Shown piece after piece: positions 8,421 through 17,886 of a stretch of DNA of 64,000 nucleotides. Under the pieces are notes generated by a model. That model was given only the letters and a program-made list of their open reading frames with translations, was not told the origin of the DNA and made no database searches. This DNA is from Anaerocolumna sedimenticola. GTDB lineage: Bacteria; Bacillota; Clostridia; Lachnospirales; Lachnospiraceae. Both the position numbers and the translations under genes were made by a program. The stretch covers positions 1,110,001 through 1,174,000 of the forward strand of contig NZ_CP048000.1 in assembly GCF_009931695.1 (NCBI RefSeq). The letters are read 5' to 3'. How positions within the stretch are numbered: position 1 is the first letter of the stretch; each line of letters starts with the position of its first letter.

Positions 8421-10409
8421 CTAGAATTTAAATCTATTTATGATTACCTGAAGGTCCTGAGCCATTGCAGCTAACCCTTCACTTGCTTTTGCTATCTCTT
8501 CAACCGATGCGGTCTCCTCTTCCAGAGAAGATGTTACCTGCTCCGTAGAAGCGGAATTTTCCTCTGCAATCGCAGATAGGTTCTGCAAGGTATCCAGGAT
8601 TTCATTTTTCATTTTCTCCATTTCCTGCCCGGATACATTTAATTTCTCAACTGCTTCTTTCGCATTTTTAATTGCTTCGGCAATCTCCATATATTTCTTT
8701 TTATTGATCTCTACACTATCTGTCTGTTCTTTGATAACGGATGAAATTTCTTCCATTGTATGGACAGCATTCTGAGAATTGCTTTGCAATTCCTTAACCA
8801 TTTCATCAATTTCTTTCGTGGAAGCAGTGGATTGTTCCGCCAGGCTTCGGATTTCTTCTGCCACAACAGCAAACCCTTTGCCTGCTTCCCCTGCTCTTGC
8901 TGCTTCTATTGCCGCATTTAAAGCTAAAAGGTTTGTCTGTTCGGCAATAGAGGAAATTACATTGCTTGCCTGTCCAATTTTATTAGAACTTTCGTTTGTT
9001 TTTAAAATAACTTCCTTAATATCACTTGATGCCTTATTATTTTCTTCTGTTTTCTTGATAAGGAAATCTATCTCTTTTAATCCTTCCTGAAGAACTTCCA
9101 CAACTTTTTGTGTTGCATCATTTAATCCTGCTAAATAATTCTGATCCTTTTCGATTGCTTCTCCCAGTGAATCGGCTTTCATGGAGCCTTCTTCGGTATG
9201 TTTCGCCTGATCCATTGCTCCCCTTGCAATTTCTTCTACGGTTGCTGATACTTCCTCAGATGCCATAGCCGATTGTTCCGTGGTTGCTGTTAATTCTTCG
9301 GAAGCGGCAGCCAACTGTTCCGAGGAATTATTAATGTCACCGATAATACCTCTTAAGCTGTCTGTTATACCTTGTAATGCCTTGGACAGAACTCCTATTT
9401 CATCTTTCTTATCCAGATACCTCTTATTAATGTTTTCAGTTATATCCAAAGCTGCTATTTTTTCAGCATGTCTGACCGTATTAATAATTGGCTTGGTAAT
9501 GGTATTTCCCATAATATAAACTATAATAATGCAAAGTATAAATATGAGGAAAGCTATAATGATGATAGTATTACGCAATACAGGAATTGCAGATAATACT
9601 TCACCTTTATCCGCTGTTATAACAAAAATCCAATCGGTTCCTTTAATTGCTGAATAACCTGCATACAAATCTTTTCCCTGATAAGAATATAAATCAACAC
9701 CATCTTTTTTATTGACTATCATCTGAAATAACCTGGAAAGGGAGGATAGGCTTGCATCCTTTTTGGATTCCTCGATAGGATTAAATTGATTTAAAACTTT
9801 ATCTTTCTCCGGATGTGCGATTACTGTTCCCTTACTGTTTATAAGATAACCATAACCATTTTTACCATACCCCGTATCAGATACGAGTTCACTTAGTGAA
9901 TTGCCATCCCTTCTTCCGATTATTGCTCCCACCACCTGATTATTTTTGCGGATTGGGGCTGCTATCATTATAACCGGCTCATTTGTTACCTTGCTTATTA
10001 ATACGTCCGATACTGCTGTTTCACCTTGAAGGGCTTTTTGGATATAATCTCTGTCAGCCAGATCGCTGGTAGTTCCATCCGTATATTTAGCAGTACCATC
10101 CATCCCTACAATGGCAATGGCAAGAAAATCGGTAGAACTCACCATAGATTTTAATAAACTCTCCTGATTAGTCCAATCCATACTTTGAATGACTTCATTA
10201 AGGGCAATTATCTCTAAAGTACGTTTTAGAATATCTACTCTGCTTTCTGTTAACTTAGCATCTTCCGCTGATAAGGAGGCCAGTGCTCTTTCTCCTTCCC
10301 CAGTTAAAGATTTACTGGAACTTTCAACTGAGATAATTCCCAATAGAATAGAAACCAATAAAATCAATACCGAAAAATTGAGTATTAATTTTGTTTTAAT
10401 GCTTTTCAT
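8421..10409 (-). CDS. Methyl-accepting chemotaxis protein with dCache-type sensor
   Basis: This 662-aa chemoreceptor has a first membrane helix at about residues 10-28, a periplasmic-type dCache region (about 38-275, with [14 protein letters not shown] and [16 protein letters not shown] strands), a second membrane helix near 283-303, HAMP, and a cytoplasmic signalling helix hairpin. The conserved tip is visible as [20 protein letters not shown]. It would bind small molecules outside the cell and control CheA. The C-terminus lacks an obvious CheR-binding pentapeptide. It is transcribed alone, with a terminator behind it. The upstream region is a repeat island rather than a gene. Confidence 0.93.
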   Translation of the reverse strand: MKSIKTKLILNFSVLILLVSILLGIISVESSSKSLTGEGERALASLSAEDAKLTESRVDILKRTLEIIALNEVIQSMDWTNQESLLKSMVSSTDFLAIAIVGMDGTAKYTDGTTSDLADRDYIQKALQGETAVSDVLISKVTNEPVIMIAAPIRKNNQVVGAIIGRRDGNSLSELVSDTGYGKNGYGYLINSKGTVIAHPEKDKVLNQFNPIEESKKDASLSSLSRLFQMIVNKKDGVDLYSYQGKDLYAGYSAIKGTDWIFVITADKGEVLSAIPVLRNTIIIIAFLIFILCIIIVYIMGNTITKPIINTVRHAEKIAALDITENINKRYLDKKDEIGVLSKALQGITDSLRGIIGDINNSSEQLAAASEELTATTEQSAMASEEVSATVEEIARGAMDQAKHTEEGSMKADSLGEAIEKDQNYLAGLNDATQKVVEVLQEGLKEIDFLIKKTEENNKASSDIKEVILKTNESSNKIGQASNVISSIAEQTNLLALNAAIEAARAGEAGKGFAVVAEEIRSLAEQSTASTKEIDEMVKELQSNSQNAVHTMEEISSVIKEQTDSVEINKKKYMEIAEAIKNAKEAVEKLNVSGQEMEKMKNEILDTLQNLSAIAEENSASTEQVTSSLEEETASVEEIAKASEGLAAMAQDLQVIINRFKF

Positions 10410-10640
10410 TTCGAAAATAATTCCTCCGATTCTTTTTTCTATTTATGTATTGTCATAAAACAACAGAGTAAAGCGGACATGTCCGCACCAACTCCCTAAG
10501 TCCCTAACGAGTGAAATGCTTGAGCGTTTTGTGCGCCAAATGCAATCACGCCAGTGATTTCCACAAAAAGGTTATTATCCTTTTGCGCCTCCCCCGGAGG
10601 GCTTTAATTTTATAGGAACGTTCGGAGAACATCCCTATAA

Positions 10641-10738
10641 CCGGAAGAAACACGCTTTGCGAGTTTCTCTGGTTCGCATACGCATTCGAATTATTGCAAG
10701 CCAGCTTGCTAATTCTCACTTTGCTTTCACGGAAATTA
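10641..10738 (-). repeat. Long copy (98 bp) of repeat family A
   Basis: Aligns over 98 bp with 4482-4579 at about 88 percent by eye. It contains the 21-bp core at 10716-10736 and ends against a terminator-like hairpin. It carries no coding potential. Confidence 0.75.
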
Positions 10739-10780
10739 AAAAAACCCTTTTTCATAAGCAACAGAAAAAAAAGGGTTTTA
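10739..10780. terminator. Terminator-like hairpin beside repeat family A
   Basis: AAAACCCTTTTT pairs with AAAAAAGGGTTTT. No recognisable gene ends just before it on either strand, so it may mark a lost gene or an untranslated RNA. Confidence 0.5.
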
Positions 10781-11161
10781 TACCATATTTTGCAACCGGC
10801 TGCCATGTTCGTTAACTTAGGCCCTTGGCTTTGCGTCCTTATCTTTCGAGAAGTTTGCCCTTTTTAGTAATGCTTTCTATAAAAGAAATAAAAAAAAATT
10901 CGTTTTTTGTCGAATTACAAATTATATATTACATTACTTTATATTATTATGCAAGGATTAATAAATAAAAAAATTTTTTTGTCCGTTTCTAAGTACTTAT
11001 AACGGAAAATATGGCAATTATTAACTGATATGTTAAATATATGAAGTCAATGTTCACACTTTTTTCAAACTTCTAACATATTTTCTACACATTCACGCTA
11101 TATAATGTCATCAATCAAGGAAGTCCCTCTCCCTTGTTTATATAAATACCTTTTCATAACG

Positions 11162-11247
11162 GGCCTGTTGTAAAAATAAAATAATCTCAACTTACATTTA
11201 TAAAATATACTCTCCCGTAGATAATATAAATTTTTTTACAGCAGACC
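11162..11247. repeat. Inverted repeat abutting the Nudix pseudogene
   Basis: Arms GGCCTGTTGTAAAAA and TTTTTACAGCAGACC match at 13 of 15 positions and enclose about 56 bp of AT-rich DNA. It starts at the pseudogene stop and may be its terminator or the end of a small element. Confidence 0.45.
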
Positions 11248-11567
11248 TACTCCTCTAAACTTATCTCCCAATCCTGTAAAAGACACCAGTTCATAACCGG
11301 GTTATCTTCATCTGCACTTACAGTACCCACCAATACATCTTCGATTTTATCTTCAAACTCCATATATTATTCCTGTGTTATTCCTGTTTCCTCATATATT
11401 TCCCGGAGACAAGCCTCCTTGGGACTATTTAATTCTTCCGGTTCCAGGTGACCGCCCACACCTGCCCATAAACCTGGCGCCAGATTTCTGCCGGCTGCCC
11501 GCTTCATTAATAAAAACTCGTTTCTGTTCATTAAATAGGCTGTTGCCATATTTCTTAGTTTTATCAT
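11247..11567 (-). pseudogene. Nudix hydrolase remnant with internal deletion and in-frame stop
   Basis: The 5' part (ATG at 11567 with AAAGGAG upstream) encodes a Nudix N-terminus with the box segment GGHLEPEE ... REIYEETGIT. It then hits a TAA at 11367-11369. The same frame continues after the stop as MEFEDKIEDVLVGTVS and MNWCLLQDWE to a second stop at 11247. The tail resembles the C-terminus of 8-oxo-dGTP-type Nudix hydrolases of this group, but roughly 40-60 central residues are missing. I infer an in-frame deletion plus a nonsense change. The product, if made, would have the box but not a complete fold. The gene follows the alpha/beta hydrolase by 17 bases. Confidence 0.65.
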
Positions 11568-11584
11568 GATATCTCCTTTAAGTA

Positions 11585-12343
11585 TCAATCCTTGTAAGTA
11601 CATTCTATAAAATTCTTAATTAGATTTAGATATTTTTCATAATATTTCAGGCTGAGTTCCCCATGAGAACAGCCTTCTGCAAGATAAAACTTACTACTTG
11701 GAATAAGTTTATGAAGATAAGCCGCTGATTTTTTCATAATCTTTAATTCCTTTTCTCCGACTATAATCAAAATCTTTGCTGTATTGTCTTTAATAGAATC
11801 TTTTAAAATATAGTCTCCGTTGCTCAAAGTAATATTTATTAAAGATTCTTTTGTTATTTTCAAACTGTCTTCATAATACGTCGGGGACATATCCTCCGGT
11901 ACGGATAAAGTCTTTGCCTGCAATTTTGAAAACCATTTTTCCCTGATTAACCCATAAAATAATTTATAGCTTGGCACAGTAAGTAATTTAGTACCTTTTA
12001 TAGGATACAGCAGGGCACTTTCAATGATTCCAAAAGAACTTATATCTTTACGTATGGATAGAACCTCCGTTACTATTTGAGCTCCGATTGACAATCCTCC
12101 AAGTAAAAATACTTTTCCGTGAAATTCCTTATCTATATATGCAATTAGTTTCCCGGCTGAATCCTGAATACTTATAAAGGTCGTAACTCCATCTTCCCCG
12201 TGACCGTCTATAATGGGGGTAACTATATAATAATTGTCTTGTAATTTATCAATTATTTTTTGATATGACCACCAGGATAAACCACCCCCATGGAGCAGTA
12301 TAACTACGGGCCTCTTCCTATCACCGAATACTTTAAATTTCAT
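11585..12343 (-). CDS. Alpha/beta hydrolase
   Basis: This 252-aa soluble protein has the canonical oxyanion segment HGGGLSWWSY after strand 3 (residues 18-27) and the nucleophile elbow GLSIGA with S85. The late histidine lies in EGCSHGELS near residue 228. The acid residue appears to be Glu or Asp around VGEKEL (about 194). The family covers esterases, lipases and related enzymes, and the substrate cannot be told from sequence. An AAGGAGG site precedes the ATG. It is the first gene before the decayed Nudix gene. Confidence 0.8.
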   Translation of the reverse strand: MKFKVFGDRKRPVVILLHGGGLSWWSYQKIIDKLQDNYYIVTPIIDGHGEDGVTTFISIQDSAGKLIAYIDKEFHGKVFLLGGLSIGAQIVTEVLSIRKDISSFGIIESALLYPIKGTKLLTVPSYKLFYGLIREKWFSKLQAKTLSVPEDMSPTYYEDSLKITKESLINITLSNGDYILKDSIKDNTAKILIIVGEKELKIMKKSAAYLHKLIPSSKFYLAEGCSHGELSLKYYEKYLNLIKNFIECTYKD

Positions 12344-12370
12344 AAAACCTCCTTACTCCTATTAAAAACA

Positions 12371-12391
12371 TCACTTTGCTTTCGCGGAAAT
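12371..12391 (-). repeat. Repeat family A core copy
   Basis: A 21-bp core directly adjoining the terminator at 12397-12433, in the same orientation as the other copies. Confidence 0.7.
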
Positions 12392-12396
12392 ATAAA

Positions 12397-12433
12397 ACCA
12401 TGGTAAATGGGATTTTCCCCATTTTACCATGGT
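12397..12433 (-). terminator. Terminator of the dnaX-ybaB-recR-yvyF operon
   Basis: ACCATGGTAAAATGGGG pairs with CCCATTTACCATGGT around a four- to five-base loop, followed by TTTATA on the minus strand. This is a very stable hairpin 40 bases after the last stop. Confidence 0.85.
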
Positions 12434-12473
12434 CTCATGTTCAGGTGTTCTTTATGTTTGTATTATTTAGAAT

Positions 12474-12854
12474 TTATCTGCCTTTACAATGATTGCAGAA
12501 TCTTCCGCTTTTTATTTTAGTCCCGCACTTTTCACACACAAACCAGGCATATTTGGATTCCTCTGAAAATTCCAGCCTGTCTTCCCGAATCCACTCAAAC
12601 AGCTTTGTTGGTGTTATTTCATTGGCTTCCGCTATTTGTACAATGGTTGCTTTCGGATGTGCCATGATATAATCCTTAACCTGTTCAAATTTCTCTTCTT
12701 CCTCTTTCACCATAGGCCTTAAAGCTGAAGTCAGGCTTTTATTAACCGGTTCTGCTTTTTCTTTGGACACCAGTTTCGTGCATTCCGGGCATAACTCCGG
12801 TCCATAAATATATTGGAATAACCTTTTGCAGTTCTTGCATACTCTTACTTCCAT
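12474..12854 (-). CDS. YvyF-like zinc-ribbon protein (flagellar operon protein family)
   Basis: This 126-aa protein begins with a CxxC...CxxC zinc ribbon (VCKNCKRLF, LCPECTKLV; residues about 6-26). It has a central helix-turn-helix-like stretch (IVQIAEANEITPTKLFEWIRED) and ends in a second ribbon (FVCEKCGTKIKSGRFCNHC). The architecture matches the YvyF/TIGR03826 family, usually found in flagellar regulons of Bacilli and Clostridia. It lies 35 bases after recR in a conserved DNA-metabolism operon instead. The exact role is unknown; nucleic acid binding is plausible. Confidence 0.75.
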   Translation of the reverse strand: MEVRVCKNCKRLFQYIYGPELCPECTKLVSKEKAEPVNKSLTSALRPMVKEEEEKFEQVKDYIMAHPKATIVQIAEANEITPTKLFEWIREDRLEFSEESKYAWFVCEKCGTKIKSGRFCNHCKGR

Positions 12855-12889
12855 TCACATCTCCCATATATTGAATCGGAAAGGGTATC

Positions 12890-13486
12890 TTATAATTCCA
12901 CTCGTCCTTCCAGCGCACGAAGTAATGTCACTTCATCAATGTACTCCAAATCTCCCCCAACCGGTACACCGCTTGCAATACGGCTGACCTTAATTCCGGT
13001 AGGCTTAATCAGTTTACTGATATACATAGCGGTAGTTTCACCTTCCAGGCTGGAATTCGTTGCTATAATAACTTCCTCAACATCCCCTTGCAGACGTTGT
13101 ATTAATTCCTTTAATTTAATATCATCCGGACCAATACCTAACATCGGTGATATCGCTCCATGAAGTACATGATATACCCCATCAAACTTACCGGTCTTTT
13201 CATAGGCCGCTAAATCTCTTGGATTTTCAACTACCATAATGATATGTTGATTTCGTTTTTCACTGGAACAGATAGGACATAACTCACTATCCGTCAGGGT
13301 ATAACAATTGGAACAGTATCTGACATTTTGCTTTGCTGCCGTTATCGCCTGGGATAAGTTATTTACCTGATCCTGTGGCATGTTAATTATATGAAATGCC
13401 AGTCTTTGCGCAGTCTTAGCTCCAATCCCCGGCAGCCTGGATAACTCTTCAATTAATTTGCTGATCTGACTGCTGTAATAGTTCAT
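12890..13486 (-). CDS. recR: Recombination mediator RecR
   Basis: The 198-aa length is normal for RecR. It has an N-terminal helix-hairpin-helix ([18 protein letters not shown], residues about 15-32), a four-cysteine zinc finger (CSNC ... CPIC, about 57-72), a Toprim domain ([14 protein letters not shown]) and a C-terminal Walker-like region. RecR with RecO loads RecA on SSB-coated single-stranded DNA. It overlaps the ybaB stop by one base, indicating translational coupling in the dnaX-ybaB-recR order common in bacteria. Confidence 0.96.
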   Translation of the reverse strand: MNYYSSQISKLIEELSRLPGIGAKTAQRLAFHIINMPQDQVNNLSQAITAAKQNVRYCSNCYTLTDSELCPICSSEKRNQHIIMVVENPRDLAAYEKTGKFDGVYHVLHGAISPMLGIGPDDIKLKELIQRLQGDVEEVIIATNSSLEGETTAMYISKLIKPTGIKVSRIASGVPVGGDLEYIDEVTLLRALEGRVEL

Positions 13487-13839
13487 TAGAAAGGAAATCC
13501 TCCTAAACCACCAAGGCCTCCGGTGATTGAACTCATAGCCGCCTGAGATTCATCCTCCATTTTACGGAATGCTTCATTGACTGCTGCCATAATAAGATCC
13601 TGAAGCATCTCAATATCATCCGGATCTACTACGTCTTTGGAAAGAGTGACAGAGGTTATCTCTTTTTTACCGGAAACTTTAACCGTAACAGCACCGCCTC
13701 CAACAGAAGCTTCCCACTCTTTTTCTTCTATTTCTTTGGTTTTCTCTTCCATCTGCTTTTGCATTCTCTGAGCCTGTTTCATTAAATTATTCATATTGCC
13801 GGGCATAGCTCCTCCCGGAAATCCACCACGTTTTGCCAT
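13486..13839 (-). CDS. YbaB/EbfC family nucleoid-associated protein
   Basis: This 117-aa protein has the typical Gly/Met-rich start ([20 protein letters not shown]), a helical [16 protein letters not shown] segment, and the conserved core [16 protein letters not shown]. The family binds DNA as a dimer and is nearly always encoded between dnaX and recR, as here. It ends in another glycine-rich tail. The start has GGAG eight to nine bases upstream. Confidence 0.95.
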   Translation of the reverse strand: MAKRGGFPGGAMPGNMNNLMKQAQRMQKQMEEKTKEIEEKEWEASVGGGAVTVKVSGKKEITSVTLSKDVVDPDDIEMLQDLIMAAVNEAFRKMEDESQAAMSSITGGLGGLGGFPF

Positions 13840-13859
13840 GTTTATTCTCCTTCCGATTA

Positions 13860-15428
13860 TTAATCCTCATATTCAATCGTTATATTTTTTATTAATTTAG
13901 TTAAATCCGGGATGTCTTCCATAGATTCTTTTCCCACGGTTAACAGCTTTGTCTGTACTTCTACTTCTTTATTAATAACTTTAGCTATGGCATCTTTTAG
14001 TTCTTCCATATGACTTTCCTGTGATATCAGTTCTTTATCCATGGATTCGGTAAATACCAGCAGAAGAGTATCATTATTTCCGATACTCGGTTTTGCATTC
14101 ATTAAAGAGGCTTTTGTCAAAAGGGATGTACCTGCAACAATATTATGCCAATTTTTCGCTACTTCCTTTAAGTCTTCTGAAATAGCCTTAGTCAGTACCT
14201 GCGGTACCTTTTCCTCCCTCTCCTGCTTTACCGGTTTGCTTATGTCTCTCTCAACCGGTGGGGCCATTATTGTTCCGTTTTCTAATTTGCCCTCAATTAT
14301 CTTAAGTCGATTAATAATATCTTCATAATTTGTTTCCATCTGAGGTTTACATAATTTAATCAGTGCCACCTCAACCATAACTCTTTTCTGGGATGCATAT
14401 TTAATCTGATTGGATAAATCTGAAAATATCCGGATATACCGTATTAAGGTTTCCATATCAAACTCTTCTGCCTGCTGCTTTAAAATAACCAGATTATCTG
14501 TTGATACTTCAATAATCTCATTTGCCTCATCCGATGTTTTTACTAAAAGAAGATTTCGTAAGTACCAGGTAAAGTCTACCGTAAACTGGGTTAATTCCTT
14601 ACCTTTTATTATAAGTTCTTCCAACAGAACCATGGCACCGGTCACATCACCTTTTCGTATGATAGCAAGTAGTCTGGCAAATATTTCAATATCCACTGCT
14701 CCCAAGACTTCCAAAACATTATCAAAGGTTAACTTCTGCCCGAAATAAAAAGCGATACATTGATCCAAAAGGCTCAGGGCATCACGCATGGAACCATCAC
14801 CCATTCTGGCGATATACCTGACTGCTTTTTCCTCGGCTTCAACACCCTCCCGCTGTATTAAATCGGTTAATCTGACTGCTATGGTGTCTATGGTAATTCT
14901 TTTAAAATCATACCGCTGGCACCTGGAAAGAATCGTAATGGGGATTTTATGTGCCTCCGTTGTCGCCAGTATAAAGATTACATAAGAAGGTGGTTCTTCC
15001 AGAGTTTTTAAAAGGGCATTAAAAGCTCCTGCCGAAAGCATATGAACCTCGTCAATAATGTATACCTTATATTTCCCCTCGGTGGGAGAATACCTTACTT
15101 CATCTATAATTTCACGGATGTTATCCACACCGTTATTGGAAGCAGCATCTATTTCAATCACATTCATTGAAGTCTGGTTATTTATGGATCTGCATATGGA
15201 GCATTGGTTACAGGGGTTACCATCCACCGGATGCTCGCAATTTACCGCTTTACCTAATATCTTGGCAATTGTAGTCTTACCCGTACCCCTGGTTCCGCAA
15301 AATAAATAGGCATGGCCTATCCTGTCCGCCTTCACCTGATTTTTTAAGGTGGTTACGATATGATCCTGACCTTTTACATCATTAAAATCACCCGGCCGGA
15401 ATTTTCTATAAAGAGCAGTATATGACAT
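13860..15428 (-). CDS. dnaX: DNA polymerase III subunit gamma/tau
   Basis: This 522-aa clamp-loader ATPase contains Walker A (GTRGTGKTT), the zinc module (four Cys between about residues 63 and 80), Walker B (IIDEVHML) and the sensor SRCQRY motif. The C-terminal 170 residues are tau-like. The ATG at 15428 is preferred: [12 protein letters not shown] is the universal start and GAGGAAG lies seven bases upstream. A longer frame starts at 15461 without a good site. It heads the operon ahead of ybaB and recR. I see no obvious slippery site for a programmed gamma form. Confidence 0.96.
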   Translation of the reverse strand: MSYTALYRKFRPGDFNDVKGQDHIVTTLKNQVKADRIGHAYLFCGTRGTGKTTIAKILGKAVNCEHPVDGNPCNQCSICRSINNQTSMNVIEIDAASNNGVDNIREIIDEVRYSPTEGKYKVYIIDEVHMLSAGAFNALLKTLEEPPSYVIFILATTEAHKIPITILSRCQRYDFKRITIDTIAVRLTDLIQREGVEAEEKAVRYIARMGDGSMRDALSLLDQCIAFYFGQKLTFDNVLEVLGAVDIEIFARLLAIIRKGDVTGAMVLLEELIIKGKELTQFTVDFTWYLRNLLLVKTSDEANEIIEVSTDNLVILKQQAEEFDMETLIRYIRIFSDLSNQIKYASQKRVMVEVALIKLCKPQMETNYEDIINRLKIIEGKLENGTIMAPPVERDISKPVKQEREEKVPQVLTKAISEDLKEVAKNWHNIVAGTSLLTKASLMNAKPSIGNNDTLLLVFTESMDKELISQESHMEELKDAIAKVINKEVEVQTKLLTVGKESMEDIPDLTKLIKNITIEYED

Positions 15429-15541
15429 GCTTGCACTTCCTCTTATTAACATAAGCCGCAATAATAACAGCTTTGTCTATCTTACTTTCGTTATTATTTT
15501 ACCAATATCACGGCAGATTGTCAAAAGATTTATCTTATCCC

Positions 15542-16057
15542 TCAAGGTTCCGATAAATACTTTTTCTCTCTTAATGCTGCTTCAATATGATCTAAGATTT
15601 CTTCCGAGTCTGCTTCCACCGTATGCAAATGTACTCCATCTGTCAATTCTTTTAACGGAACCGTATTTTTAAATTTTACCTTTTTTACAAAATCATATAC
15701 ATCCTGACGGTTCTTTATAATTAAATCCGCAGCTATTTCTCCATAAAGATCATGGGCAACGATAACATTTAATACTTTTCCGCCATTATCCACTATGGTA
15801 CATAATTCATCTTCTATCTCCTCGGTAGTATGTTTAACCATAAAACAGCGGTTCACTTTCTGCTTTTCCTGCAGATATATCATATATCCCTTTGTAGTGG
15901 ATAGTATATTCTTATTTACTGCCCGCAGTAAGGCTATGTCCTGTACAATAACCTGCCTGCTGACACCCAGCTTTTTCGCTAGTTCAGTTCCGGAGATAGG
16001 CTCTTTGGCAGAATGCAGCAACTCTATTATTTTATCCCGGCGTTCCTGTCCTTCCAT
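15542..16057 (-). CDS. niaR: NiaR-type transcriptional repressor (HTH plus 3H domain)
   Basis: This 171-aa protein has an N-terminal winged helix (RRDKIIELLHSAKEPISGTE ... VSRQVIVQDI) and a C-terminal 3H domain. Conserved histidines lie in MVKHTTEE, VAHDLYGE and GVHLHTVEA. In Firmicutes, NiaR represses niacin uptake and NAD biosynthesis genes when nicotinic acid binds. No NAD gene lies next to it here, so its targets are presumably elsewhere. GGAGG precedes the start. The dnaX gene follows on the same strand after about 110 bases. Confidence 0.88.
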   Translation of the reverse strand: MEGQERRDKIIELLHSAKEPISGTELAKKLGVSRQVIVQDIALLRAVNKNILSTTKGYMIYLQEKQKVNRCFMVKHTTEEIEDELCTIVDNGGKVLNVIVAHDLYGEIAADLIIKNRQDVYDFVKKVKFKNTVPLKELTDGVHLHTVEADSEEILDHIEAALREKKYLSEP

Positions 16058-16339
16058 AACAACTCTCCTCCTTTCGATTTTAAAAGTTAGTAGGTAATTG
16101 CGAAACTAATTAATTATTTTATATATCCGTTATTAAGATAATTCTATAATATCTTTGCAGGAAATGCAAGGGATTCCCCATGTACGGGGTTGGTGCAGTT
16201 AAATAGACGGAACCCTTCATTTGTATAAATCCAGTATTCTTAATCCAGTATACTTATTATTGCATAATACTTTATAGCACTTCGTTTCCTAACACTAAAT
16301 TGGACTTTTACCCTCAGTCTTTACATTATATAAAAAAAG
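16058..16339. other. Gene-free stretch upstream of niaR
   Basis: AT-rich spacer. It holds one copy of the AGGTAATTGCGAAACTA motif (16092-16108), shared with the palindrome at 16687-16887 and with 46466-46489, and a small CCCC-ATGTAC-GGGG hairpin near 16176-16190. No gene is seen. Confidence 0.4.
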
Positions 16340-16375
16340 AAACCCGAATTGTATTCAAAGAATTATTCGGGCTTC
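16340..16375 (-). terminator. Terminator of the proline-rich small protein gene
   Basis: AAGCCCGAATAATTC pairs with GAATACAATTCGGGTT, followed by TTTCTTTTTTT on the minus strand. It lies about 30 bases past the stop. Confidence 0.8.
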
Positions 16376-16402
16376 ATTAATATCCTATCTAAAATTTCTA
16401 AT

Positions 16403-16669
16403 CTATGAGAATTCCACCGGCTGAATTGGAGAAATTTCCGGTACTGTGCTGGGAGTGGGGTTTTCTGCCGGTATTGGCTGTATTTCAGGTTTCGGGCTGT
16501 TTTCTATGGTATCAGGCTGAGGACTCGGTACGGAAGAAGGGTTGGGAGAAGGTATCTCGATACCCGGCTTAGGCGCAGGTACTTCTTTCTCCCCCGGTTT
16601 TGTATCTGCATCTGATTTCATAGAATTATTATACTCTATATCCGTTTCTTGTGGCTGGAATCCAATCAT
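16403..16669 (-). CDS. Small proline-rich acidic protein, function unknown
   Basis: This 88-aa protein has 20 or more prolines, mostly as repeats of the form P-x-P with Ser, Glu or Lys between (PAPKPGIEIPSPNPSS, PSPQPD, PKPEIQPIP). It has no signal peptide or membrane helix and is likely disordered. The ATG at 16669 has AAAGGAG eight bases upstream. The alternative ATG at 16687 lies inside the inverted-repeat arm. Its upstream region is a 200-bp palindrome, and a good terminator follows. This supports a real transcript, although no family is recognised. Confidence 0.6.
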   Translation of the reverse strand: MIGFQPQETDIEYNNSMKSDADTKPGEKEVPAPKPGIEIPSPNPSSVPSPQPDTIENSPKPEIQPIPAENPTPSTVPEISPIQPVEFS

Positions 16670-16686
16670 TACTTTTTCTCCTTTCA

Positions 16687-16887
16687 TTTATTTGCCATTA
16701 TTTAGATAATTGCGAAACTCACATATTGTATCTATATACCATGCAATTAATACAATTTAAGAGCTGAATTTTGCCCATAGGGCAACTGAAGCTCTGAAAT
16801 TCGTATCAATTGTATGGTATCTTCAGAAAACTATATAGTTTCGCAATTGCCTAATTTACCATTATTTTTTCCGATTGGCAAATAAAT
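16687..16887. repeat. 200-bp imperfect palindrome
   Basis: Nested inverted arms are visible from outside inward: ATTTATTTGCCA/TGGCAAATAAAT, AATTGCGAAACT/AGTTTCGCAATT, ATACCAT/ATGGTAT, AGAGCT/AGCTCT and GCCC/GGGC. The DNA could fold as one long hairpin. Its AATTGCGAAACT arm recurs at 16096-16107 and, changed at one position, at 46467-46478. It looks like a small palindromic element or a structured RNA. Confidence 0.7.
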
Positions 16888-16897
16888 TATGCTAGAA

Positions 16898-17611
16898 TTA
16901 AAAAAGCATTCTGATTCCATAATAAATAACAGGTATCAAAAGGGAAGGCAGCATATTAACTGTTTTAAATTTAATATCGGTCATTAGATTCAGACCAACG
17001 CATATTATCAAAGTAAAACCAACCATACAAACCTGGGTAAGCAGTTCACCAACTAAAATATTACTTAAAAAACCTGCAAATAAGCATATACTGCCCTGAT
17101 AAATAACCAGGGGTATACAGGAAAACATAACACCAAACCCTAAACTGGCAGCTAAAACGATAGTAATTACCAAGTCTAATATACTCTTAGTAATTAAAAT
17201 GCTGTTATCGCCTGTCAATCCACTGGTTAAAGAACCGATAATCCCCATGGCTCCTATACAGCATATACTGGAGGCGGTGATAAAACCGGCCGTAAATCCC
17301 TGGATTTTAAATTTATGTTCAATTTTACCACTGAAAGCATTTATTTTATCATCCAGCTTTAATATCTCCCCGGCCAATGTACCTATGGTAAAACTGATTA
17401 CCAATAAGAGTTCTCCGGATGAGAGCAGGGATCCGTCAGCCTGGGTACGGAACATATTCGATATGACTCCATTGATACCAATAATAATAACAACAAGTCC
17501 AAGCGCCTTATTCATGCTTTTTTCAATGCTTTCCGGAATGCCTTTTTTAAATAACAAACCGATAAAACCACCGAATAAAACAGCTGCACCATTAATTAAA
17601 ACACCTATCAT
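16898..17611 (-). CDS. DUF554 family membrane protein
   Basis: This 237-aa protein has about seven hydrophobic segments. It matches the DUF554 (YdfK-like) family by its start GVLINGAAVLFGGFIGLLF (residues 3-21), the central GIMGS/GAMGIIGS turn, and the LDLVITIVLAASLGFGV helix. These proteins are presumed transporters of unknown substrate. GGAGG precedes the ATG. It is divergent from the small gene at 17887. Confidence 0.85.
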   Translation of the reverse strand: MIGVLINGAAVLFGGFIGLLFKKGIPESIEKSMNKALGLVVIIIGINGVISNMFRTQADGSLLSSGELLLVISFTIGTLAGEILKLDDKINAFSGKIEHKFKIQGFTAGFITASSICCIGAMGIIGSLTSGLTGDNSILITKSILDLVITIVLAASLGFGVMFSCIPLVIYQGSICLFAGFLSNILVGELLTQVCMVGFTLIICVGLNLMTDIKFKTVNMLPSLLIPVIYYGIRMLF

Positions 17612-17800
17612 TCTGAATTCCTCCCTAATCCTATGTAGTCTATGGTTTCTATTAATTTAATATTAAATCTAACTATTAATTTGAAATAGATTTATTTTAT
17701 AAACATTACAATTATAATAGAATGTTCCGGAAATATACAGTTTTTTTTATAATTTTATAAGGGAAATAATATACCAACGCTATACATCTTTCATATAGTT

Positions 17801-17810
17801 ATGCTATAAT
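17801..17810 (+). promoter_or_regulatory. Extended -10 promoter element
   Basis: ATGCTATAAT combines a perfect -10 hexamer (17805-17810) with the TGn extension. The -35 is weak. It is placed about 75 bases before the gene starting at 17887. Confidence 0.5.
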
Positions 17811-17886
17811 AGGAACTTGTAAATGATACTTATTTTCACAGCTGCCACCATTATGGCATGCTGACCTTTCATGAATGGAGAATGTT

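Larger units (their letters stand above)
10410..11246. other. Gene-free repeat and hairpin island
   Basis: No convincing gene is seen in these roughly 840 bases. From left to right there are a perfect 14-bp palindrome (GCGGACATGTCCGC, 10472-10485), a CCTCC-GGG-GGAGG type hairpin near 10588-10602, a stem TTATAGG/CCTATAA near 10608-10640 containing GTTC-GGA-GAAC, a 98-bp family A repeat (10641-10738), a terminator hairpin (10739-10780), very AT-rich sequence, and inverted arms at 11162-11176 and 11233-11247. A frame of 86 codons at 10546-10806 runs through the repeats and is rejected as a gene. Confidence 0.55.

Noticed and set aside
10546..10806. 86-codon frame on the minus strand
   Set aside because: It runs through a 98-bp dispersed repeat and a terminator hairpin, has no ribosome site and reads as unstructured basic sequence.
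15429..15461. Extended N-terminus of DnaX
   Set aside because: The added 11 residues lack a ribosome site and [12 protein letters not shown] is the family start.
16140..16200. Possible small SRP RNA near dnaX
   Set aside because: The CCCC/GGGG hairpin is present, but the conserved GGAAGGAAGCAGC-type core of SRP RNA is not.
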